This document shows, piece after piece, positions 58,261-64,000 of a stretch of 64,000 bases of DNA. Position 1 is the first letter of the stretch. Each line of letters opens with the position of its first letter. Made by a program: the position numbers and the translations under genes. Below the pieces are notes generated by a model that saw nothing but the letters and a program-made list of their open reading frames with translations, was not told the origin of the DNA and ran no database searches. Where the stretch lies: NCBI RefSeq assembly GCF_004323735.1, contig NZ_CP036455.1, forward strand, positions 5,141,101-5,205,100, written 5' to 3'. This DNA comes from Streptomonospora litoralis. Its GTDB lineage: Bacteria > Actinomycetota > Actinomycetes > Streptosporangiales > Streptosporangiaceae.

Positions 58261-58727
58261 TGTTTCCAGTCATACTCGCGGTGCTGTGCGCACCGGTTCG
58301 GGCGAACGGGAGGACCGCGGCGGCGGGCACTGCGCCCGTGCCGCGGCATACCTGGATCCGCGGACCTCGTGCTCTGCCGCCCCCGGAGAAGATCCGCCAG
58401 GGAGCGTGCGAAGATGCGCGACCTCAGCCGAGGCGGCGCGCGAGAGTGCGGGGTCGCGGACGGCGAACGGCAATCACCGCGACGGTCGACATGGGACCTC
58501 ACCTGCCTCACTGAGCCGGACTGATGCGTGCGAGGCGACGTTAGCACTGTGCCCCGGAACCGTGAAGCGATTTCCGCCGCGCACACAGTCGGACATCCAC
58601 CGAGCCGCGACCGGCGTGCACCGGCGGGTCGTGCGTCGCCGCTTGATCCGGGGGCGAAGAGGGGTCCACGCGCGCCGGCTCCGCGTATGCTCGCGGTAAC
58701 TGCCCGACGGACTGGCGGGGGGATCGC
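58261..58727. other. 467-bp divergent intergenic region
   Basis: It lies between the methyltransferase (minus) and acetyltransferase (plus) genes. Frames here give Arg-rich text and none resembles a protein. No dyad or repeat module found. CTGGCGGGGGG before 58728 may be the ribosome site of the next gene. Confidence 0.4.
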
Positions 58728-59270
58728 ATGATCACCTGGCGGCGGATCGACTTCGACGACTTCGCGCTGCTGGGCACATGGCTCGCCCATCCGCACGTGG
58801 CGCGGTGGTGGAATCACGAGACCTCCGCTGAAGCCGTCGAGCGCGACTTCGGGCCGACAGCCCGCGGCGAGGAGCCCACCGAGGACTGGCTCGCCCTCCT
58901 CGACGGAGTTCCGCTGGGGTTGGTCCAGCGGTCGCGCCTGGCCGACTACCCCGAGGACCTCGCCGCTTTGTCCGCGATCGTGCCGGTGCCCGACGGTGCG
59001 ATGAGCATCGACTACTTCATCGGTCCCCCGGACCGCGTGGGCCGCGGCATCGGCACCCGGATGATCGGCGGCTTCCTCGGCAAGCTCTGGCAGGAGTGCC
59101 CGGACGCCCCGGCCGTTCTCGTCCCTGTTGTCGCCGCCAACACCGCCTCGTGGCGTGCGCTGGAGAAGGCGGGGCTGCGCCGGGTCGCCAGCGGTGACCT
59201 GGAACCCGACAACCCGATCGACGAACCCCTCCACCACGTCTACCGGATCGACCGCCCGACCGGGGGCTGA
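58728..59270 (+). CDS. GNAT-family acetyltransferase (AAC(6')-like)
   Basis: This 180-residue protein begins MITWRRIDFDDFALLGTWLA, then HPHVARWWNHETSAEAVERD, IDYFIGPPDRVGRGIGTRMI with the acetyl-CoA pyrophosphate loop (RVGRGIGT), and VVAANTASWRALEKAGLRRV. The layout is that of Acetyltransf_8 proteins, including aminoglycoside 6'-N-acetyltransferases and siderophore acylases. Resistance activity is possible but cannot be inferred from sequence alone. It is monocistronic. Confidence 0.88.
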   Translation: MITWRRIDFDDFALLGTWLAHPHVARWWNHETSAEAVERDFGPTARGEEPTEDWLALLDGVPLGLVQRSRLADYPEDLAALSAIVPVPDGAMSIDYFIGPPDRVGRGIGTRMIGGFLGKLWQECPDAPAVLVPVVAANTASWRALEKAGLRRVASGDLEPDNPIDEPLHHVYRIDRPTGG

Positions 59271-59401
59271 CCGCGGCCCCGCAGCTGCCGAGCCCGGCTC
59301 GTGTGTCCGGGACCGGGCGATGTACAGCACACTGCACAGCCCGAAAGCCACCGGTTGCGGCAGAATCGACCGCATCACAGGTCTACCTGATGGGGTGCGC
59401 C

Positions 59402-60640
59402 ATGAACGTGGGGCGGTTGGCGAGGAGCTGGGGCGCCACTCGGTATCTGCTGGTGGCATTGCCGACGGGCTTGGCGGCGCTGGTGGCGCTGCCGCTGCTG
59501 ACGGTACTCGTGCTGCTGCTGACCATCGGCGCCGGCTACGTGCTGCTGCCTCCCGCGTTGGAGCGTGTGCTGGCATGGGCCGAGTGGGAACGCGGGCGCG
59601 CCCGCACTGAGCTGGGGGCCGCGCCCGAGCCCGGGCTCCGCGGCCCGTCGCGCCTGCGCGATCAGGTGCGCGACCCGCAGACGCGGCGTGCACTGCTCGG
59701 ATTGCTCGCGCACGCCGTACTGGGCACGTCGGCGGGCCTCGTCGGCCTCCTGGCGGCCGTGGGTGTCCCCGGCACCGTCGTCAAGCTGACGGCGTGGCGG
59801 GCGCTGTCGGTCGAGCCCGCGTTCCTCGGCATACCCGCGGAGACCTGGGGAATCGCGGTCGGCGGCGGGCTGGCGGAGCTGGCGGCGTTCTCGGCGCTGT
59901 TCCTGTGGGGCACCCCGGCGGTGGCGGGCGGCTACGCCCGGCTGCTGGACCGCCTGCTTTCGCCGTCGGCGGCCGAACTGCAGGCCGCCCGGCTCAGCGA
60001 ACGCGTCGAGGAGCTGTCGCACACCCGCGCCGAGGCCCTCGATGCGCACGGCGCCGAGCTGCGGCGCATCGAGCGCGATCTGCACGACGGCACGCAGGCG
60101 CGGCTGGTGGAGCTGGCCATGCGCGCGGGCGTGGCCGAGCGGATGGTCGCCGACGACCCCGAGCGGGCCGCGGAACTGCTGGGCCAGATCCGGGGACGCG
60201 CCGAAGACGCGATGACCGAGCTGCGCGACGTGATCCGCACGATGTACCCGCCCATCCTGGCCGACCGCGGCCTGGAGGGCGCCGTCTCCGCACTGGCCGC
60301 GCGCTGCCCTCTCCCGACCCGTGCCGAGGTGGGCTCGCTGGGCGAGGTTCCGGCGTCGGTACAGGCCGCGGCCTACTACGTGGTGGCCGAGTCCCTCACC
60401 AACGCGGCCAAGCACGCGGCGGCGTCCTCGGTCGAGGTGCGCCTCGAACGGTCGGGGCCGACGCTGCGCGTGCAAACGATCGACGACGGGATCGGCGGCG
60501 CGGAGGACGCGGACTCCGCGGAGGGCACCGGACTCGGCGGGATGCGCCGCCGGGTGGCGGCCCTGGACGGAACGACGTCGGTCGTCAGCCCGGCAGGCGG
60601 GCCGACCGTGATCACTGTGGAGATACCGTGCGAGTCTTGA
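59402..60640 (+). CDS. NarL-type sensor histidine kinase
   Basis: This 412-residue kinase has two N-terminal hydrophobic helices (YLLVALPTGLAALVALPLLT, VLVLLLTIGAGYVLLPPALE) and two more around 115-190. A linker and a HisKA_3 domain follow, with the His in RIERDLHDGTQARLVELAMR, then HATPase motifs VVAESLTNAAKHAAASSVEV and GTGLGGMRRRVAALDG. This is a common actinobacterial sensor with a DUF4118-free, sensor-domain-like N-terminus. ATG 59402 fits, ATG 59390 being an alternative. It overlaps the regulator gene by 13 bp. Confidence 0.9.
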   Translation: MNVGRLARSWGATRYLLVALPTGLAALVALPLLTVLVLLLTIGAGYVLLPPALERVLAWAEWERGRARTELGAAPEPGLRGPSRLRDQVRDPQTRRALLGLLAHAVLGTSAGLVGLLAAVGVPGTVVKLTAWRALSVEPAFLGIPAETWGIAVGGGLAELAAFSALFLWGTPAVAGGYARLLDRLLSPSAAELQAARLSERVEELSHTRAEALDAHGAELRRIERDLHDGTQARLVELAMRAGVAERMVADDPERAAELLGQIRGRAEDAMTELRDVIRTMYPPILADRGLEGAVSALAARCPLPTRAEVGSLGEVPASVQAAAYYVVAESLTNAAKHAAASSVEVRLERSGPTLRVQTIDDGIGGAEDADSAEGTGLGGMRRRVAALDGTTSVVSPAGGPTVITVEIPCES

Positions 60641-61266
60641 TCGTCGAGGACAACACCATCCTCGCCGAGGGGTTGAAGCTGCTGCTGGACACCTCCGGCC
60701 ACGAGGTGGTCGCGGTACTGGGCGACGCCGAGGGCCTCCTCGCCGCGGTCCATGCGCACGAGCCGGACGTGGTGATCGCCGACGTGCGGCTGCCGCCGGG
60801 CTACCGCGACGAGGGCCTGCGGGCGGCGATCGCGGCCCGCAGCGCGCGGCCCGGCCTGCCCGTGCTGGTGTTCTCGCAGTACGTGGAAGAGGTCTACGCC
60901 TCGGAGCTGTTCACGAACGGCGCGCGGGGCATCGGCTACCTGCTCAAGGACCGGGTGGCGCGCATCGAGGAGTTCACCGACGCCCTGACCCGCGTCGCCG
61001 GGGGCGGGACGGCCGTGGACCCGGAGGTCGTCAGCCAGTTGCTCAGCCGCAAGGAGCGCCCGCTGTCCCGGCTGACCGTGCGCGAGCGGGAGGTGCTGGC
61101 GCTCATGGCCGAGGGCTTGGGAAACACCGAGATCGCCGAGCGCCTGGTGGTCACCGAGGGCGCGGTGCACAAGCACATCGGCCGCATCTTCACCAAGCTC
61201 GACCTGGCCGCCGACGACGCCGGCCACCGGCGGGTGCGCGCGGTTCTGGCGCACCTGGGCGAATAG
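60628..61266 (+). CDS. NarL/LuxR-family response regulator
   Basis: This 212-residue regulator starts at GTG 60628. The receiver domain begins RVLIVEDNTILAEGLKLLL, with Asp52 in VVIADVRLPPGY and Lys107 in GYLLKDRVA. The LuxR domain reads LTVREREVLALMAEGLGNTE, IAERLVVTEGAVHKHIGRIF. It is the partner of the kinase upstream, with which it overlaps. The RLPP segment before the receiver loop is a known trait of this subfamily. Targets unknown. Confidence 0.92.
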   Translation: MRVLIVEDNTILAEGLKLLLDTSGHEVVAVLGDAEGLLAAVHAHEPDVVIADVRLPPGYRDEGLRAAIAARSARPGLPVLVFSQYVEEVYASELFTNGARGIGYLLKDRVARIEEFTDALTRVAGGGTAVDPEVVSQLLSRKERPLSRLTVREREVLALMAEGLGNTEIAERLVVTEGAVHKHIGRIFTKLDLAADDAGHRRVRAVLAHLGE

Positions 61267-61388
61267 GCGGCACCCGCCCCCTGTCGGCGGGCTCGCCTAA
61301 CGGCGGGCCACTACCGTGCGTGCCCGGCCGGTGGCATAGTCGTGGCGACGGCGGCGCGCCCGTGCCGCTGCGGGAAGGAGGGGGCGGC

Positions 61389-62024
61389 ATGGCCATCGCC
61401 TACTGGGAGGGGCCCGGCGCCGAGAAGGCTTTCACGCACCCGGTCCCTCTCCAGTCGATCGCCGAGCACCTCGGGCCGCGGGCGCGCATCCTGGACCTCG
61501 GCTGCGGCTACGGCCGCGCGATGCGCGACCTCGCCCGCTGCGGGTACCGCAACACCGTCGGGTCCGATCCTTCGGCGGCGCTGATCGCCCGCGGCCGCCG
61601 CGAGTCGCCCGATCTGCGGCTGGAGCACGCGCCCCGCCTCCCGCTGGACCACCCCGACGGCGCCTTCGACGCGGTGCTGCTCATCTCGGTGCTGGCCGTC
61701 ATCCCCGACGACGCGGAGCAGCGCCGCGTCGTCGCCGAGGCCGAGCGGCTGTGCGCACCGGGCGGGCTGGTCTTCCTGTGCGACAACCCGCTGCAGGACA
61801 GCGCGCGCTACCTGACGGCTTACGCCGAGTCGCCGCATCCGGTCCGCGGCGTCTTCGAGACCTCCGACGGCGGCGTGTTCCGCCACCACGACCCCCGCCG
61901 CCTGGCCACGCTGTTCGCCCGTTTCGACCTCGTCGACGCCGCGGAGACGGAATCGTCCAGCCTGACCGGCCACCCCATGCGCGCCCTGCGGTGGGTACTC
62001 CGCCGACCGCGCTCGGGTGCCTGA
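61389..62024 (+). CDS. class I SAM-dependent methyltransferase
   Basis: This 211-residue protein starts at ATG 61389 with GGAAGGAGG upstream; the frame is open further but non-homologous there. Motif I is ARILDLGCGYGRAMRDLARC, motif II NTVGSDPSAALIARGRRESP, then HPDGAFDAVLLISVLAVIPD and APGGLVFLCDNPLQDSARYL. It is a small UbiE-like methyltransferase of unknown acceptor. It stands 122 bp after the two-component genes, perhaps in the same transcript. Confidence 0.88.
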   Translation: MAIAYWEGPGAEKAFTHPVPLQSIAEHLGPRARILDLGCGYGRAMRDLARCGYRNTVGSDPSAALIARGRRESPDLRLEHAPRLPLDHPDGAFDAVLLISVLAVIPDDAEQRRVVAEAERLCAPGGLVFLCDNPLQDSARYLTAYAESPHPVRGVFETSDGGVFRHHDPRRLATLFARFDLVDAAETESSSLTGHPMRALRWVLRRPRSGA

Positions 62025-62052
62025 CGCCCCGCTTGCCCGGCAGCGCGGGGGT

Positions 62053-62475
62053 TCAGCCGATGTGGGAGGCGGACGGGTCGGGGTACCAGCGCTGGGCCCA
62101 CTCCCGGACCGCGTCGAGGACCGGTTCGAGGGCGCGGCCCTTGTCGGTGAGGTGGTACTCGACCTGTGGCGGGGCGGTGGACAGCACCTCGCGGGCGACG
62201 ATCCCCTCGGTTTCCAGGGAGCGCAGCCGCTGGGCGAGCATGGTGTCGCTCAGGCCGGGCACGGACTCCCGGATCTGGGAGTAGTGCAGCCGTCCGGTCA
62301 GCAGGACGCGCAGGATCGCCCCGGTCCAGCGGGCCCCGATGAGTTCGATGGCGGCGTGGAAGCGCGCGCAGACGCGTTGCGGTTCTACCGCGGCACCGGA
62401 GGTGCGTCGCGCGGCGGACGCGGTGCGGGTCGGTGCTGCGGCCGCGGCCCCGGCGGTCAGCACATGGTCGGGCAC
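62053..62475 (-). CDS. HxlR-family transcriptional regulator
   Basis: This 140-residue protein has a winged helix of HxlR type: FHAAIELIGARWTGAILRVL, GRLHYSQIRESVPGLSDTML, AQRLRSLETEGIVAREVLST and VEYHLTDKGRALEPVLDAV. The GTG at 62475 with GGAGGAG is the preferred start; the N-terminal 35 residues are Ala-rich and variable, and in-frame upstream sequence is non-homologous. HxlR proteins usually respond to redox or aldehyde stress through a conserved Cys: here Cys in QRVCARFH lies in the right place. It converges on the methyltransferase gene. Confidence 0.88.
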   Translation of the reverse strand: MPDHVLTAGAAAAAPTRTASAARRTSGAAVEPQRVCARFHAAIELIGARWTGAILRVLLTGRLHYSQIRESVPGLSDTMLAQRLRSLETEGIVAREVLSTAPPQVEYHLTDKGRALEPVLDAVREWAQRWYPDPSASHIG

Positions 62476-62664
62476 TTTCGTCTGCTCCTCCCCGTCGAGC
62501 GACCGGTCGGCACGTGGGCCCGGGTTGCGGAGCCGCGGAGTGAGGCGGCGTCCGCTGCTTGACCGAATCGGCCGGATACCGGCGCCACACGCCATCGGAC
62601 CGGTGGCCCACCCAAGGTAGCCCACCGGTCCGACGCGTCCGCAGGCGGCCTCGCCGCCGATACG

Positions 62665-64000
62665 TCAGGGCTCCTTCGCGGCCTCGTCGCTGCGGCCCGC
62701 GCCCGCGTGCTCGGAATCGTCGGGCGTGTGCCGCTCCGCGGATTCACCGGACCGCGGGGCCTTCGCGGAGTCGGCTTCCCCGGTCGTCCCACCGCGGCGC
62801 ATTTCGACCGCGCGGGCCAGTCCGCTCTTCACGGCCGGACCGACGGCCGGGACACACAGCAGCACGACCATCACGCCCAGCAGGATCAGCGACGGCGTGC
62901 GCTGCAGGAACACCTCCATGCCGCCGTCGAGCAGCAGCGTCTGGCGCAGCGTCTGCTCGGCGATGGGCCCCAGCACCAGCGCGATCACCGTCGCCGCGGG
63001 CGTCAGGCCGTACATCCGCATGAAGAACCCCAGCACACCGCAGGCGAACATGATGCCCACCTCGACGACGCTGCCGTTGACGGCGAACGCCCCGAACGCG
63101 CACAGGATGATGACGATCGGCCCCAGCGTGCGGAACGGCGTCTTGGTGACGGTGGCGAACAGCGGGATCGCGAACACGCTCACCAGCAGCAGCATCACGT
63201 TGCCCAGGTACATGCTGGAGATCAGTCCCCAGGCGAACTCCGGCTCCTGGGTCATCAGCAGCGGGCCCGGCTGCAGGCCCCACATCAGGAAGCCGCCCAG
63301 CAGCACGGCGGTGGAGGCCGAACCGGGGATTCCCAGGGTCAGCAGCGGGACCATCGCGCCGGTCGCCGCGGCGTTGTTCGCCGTCTCCGGGGCGGCCAGG
63401 CCCTCGGCGGCGCCCTTGCCGAAACGCTCGGGGCGCTTGGACAGACCCTTCTCGATGCTGTAGGCGATGAGCGAGGAGACGGTGGCGCCGGCGCCGGGGA
63501 TCACACCGAGCACGAACCCCAGCGGCGTGTTGCGCGCGATGGGGCCGCGCACCAGGCGCCACTCCTCCCTGCTGGGCCAGAAGGCGCTGGAGCGCCGGTC
63601 CAGCCGGATCGGCGACGCGCCCCCGCGGTGCCCGCCGCGGTAGAGCGTCCACAGGATCTCCCCGAGTCCGAACAGGCCGATGGCCACGGGGATGAAGTCG
63701 ATCCCGTTGATCAGCTCCGTGGAGCCGAAGGTGTAGCGCTGCGTGCCGCCGCCGACGTCGATGCCCACGGTGCCGATGGCGAAGCCGATCAGCACCGAGA
63801 CCAGCCCGCGCAGCCAGTTGCGGCCCACCAGGACGACGAGGGTGAGCAGCCCGATGACCACCAGCAGGAAGATCTCGGGCGGGCCGAACGACGCGGCCAC
63901 CCCCGCCATCACCGGCGCCGTGATGCTCAGCAGCACGACCGCGACCGTGCCCGCGCAGAACGACGCCACAGCCGCGATGACCAGCGCCGGACCGGCGCGC
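62665..64000 (-). CDS. tripartite tricarboxylate transporter TctA-family permease (partial)
   Basis: The frame is open to the right edge (about 445 residues seen), so the N-terminal 60-80 residues of this roughly 500-residue protein lie outside. It has 9-10 membrane helices and TctA motifs: PLGFVLGVIPGAGATVSSLI, KRPERFGKGAAEGLAAPETA, NNAAATGAMVPLLTLGIPGS and PEFAWGLISSMYLGNVMLLL. It is the large permease of a TTT carboxylate uptake system with TctB and TctC, presumably encoded outside the window. The C-terminal 45 residues are hydrophilic and acidic. The ATG at 63969 is unlikely to be the true start. Confidence 0.9.
   Translation of the reverse strand, partial: RAGPALVIAAVASFCAGTVAVVLLSITAPVMAGVAASFGPPEIFLLVVIGLLTLVVLVGRNWLRGLVSVLIGFAIGTVGIDVGGGTQRYTFGSTELINGIDFIPVAIGLFGLGEILWTLYRGGHRGGASPIRLDRRSSAFWPSREEWRLVRGPIARNTPLGFVLGVIPGAGATVSSLIAYSIEKGLSKRPERFGKGAAEGLAAPETANNAAATGAMVPLLTLGIPGSASTAVLLGGFLMWGLQPGPLLMTQEPEFAWGLISSMYLGNVMLLLVSVFAIPLFATVTKTPFRTLGPIVIILCAFGAFAVNGSVVEVGIMFACGVLGFFMRMYGLTPAATVIALVLGPIAEQTLRQTLLLDGGMEVFLQRTPSLILLGVMVVLLCVPAVGPAVKSGLARAVEMRRGGTTGEADSAKAPRSGESAERHTPDDSEHAGAGRSDEAAKEP

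Overview
The window is a gene-dense, very GC-rich stretch of an actinomycete chromosome. Codon third positions are almost all G or C. Family content points the same way: XRE/DUF5753 regulators paired with DUF397 proteins, a DUF574-type methyltransferase, CseABC-like envelope signalling, a DinB/DUF664 protein, a class F sortase and NarL-type kinases. A Streptosporangiales/Nocardiopsaceae-like host is my inference from these families; no rRNA or housekeeping marker is present to prove it.

Layout. 1-5.3 kb: partial membrane protein, TetR relic, an SDR reductase behind a SoxR/MerR-type box, the first four-gene ATPase/partner/XRE/DUF397 cassette, and a DUF6879 pair. 5.4-7.2 kb: a gene graveyard (restriction-subunit-like tail, kinase stub, YjbR fragment) next to a 633-bp inverted repeat. 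7.2-11.2 kb: ABC exporter plus two-component system. 11.4-16.7 kb: an NAD-dependent epimerase-like gene and a btuF-btuC-btuC-btuD uptake operon behind a cobalamin riboswitch. 16.8-22.8 kb: truncated LuxR regulator and a broken type II Wadjet operon (jetA and jetB whole, jetC cut after about 246 residues and abutting an unrelated gene tail, jetD missing). 23-26.5 kb: polysaccharide deacetylase and cseA-cseB-cseC. 26.6-29.8 kb: metal resistance (ArsR-CDF pair; arsR, arsC, acr3). 30-33.3 kb: HicB-like protein, DUF4097 protein and DrrAB-type exporter. 33.4-38.2 kb: sulfotransferase-like protein, Tat-exported ferritin-like protein, class F sortase and a CHRD surface protein. 38.4-45.8 kb: CPBP protease, NarL-type two-component pair, DinB, aldo/keto reductase, MFS with divergent LysR, YnfA. 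46.6-49.2 kb: TetR, acetyltransferase and an MFS pump around one palindrome. 49.2-51.5 kb: second four-gene cassette. 52.3-64 kb: glycosyltransferase, SnoaL-like protein, three methyltransferases and a spermidine-synthase-like protein, NmrA-like protein, GNAT, a NarL-type pair, HxlR regulator and a partial TctA.

Two themes stand out. First, the two paralogous cassettes share the same order and coupling but carry different palindromes in the divergent promoter, which suggests parallel regulatory units with separate specificities. Second, the long gene-free stretches (6.3-7.1, 17.7, 41.1-41.3, 45.9-46.6 and 51.5-52.3 kb) hold copies of one dispersed repeat family, built of an inverted module with a GGAAATCACC core and a module of about 136 bp. 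They often lie beside truncated genes. This family and the decayed Wadjet locus are the least ordinary items here. I saw no tRNA, rRNA, CRISPR array or intact transposase.
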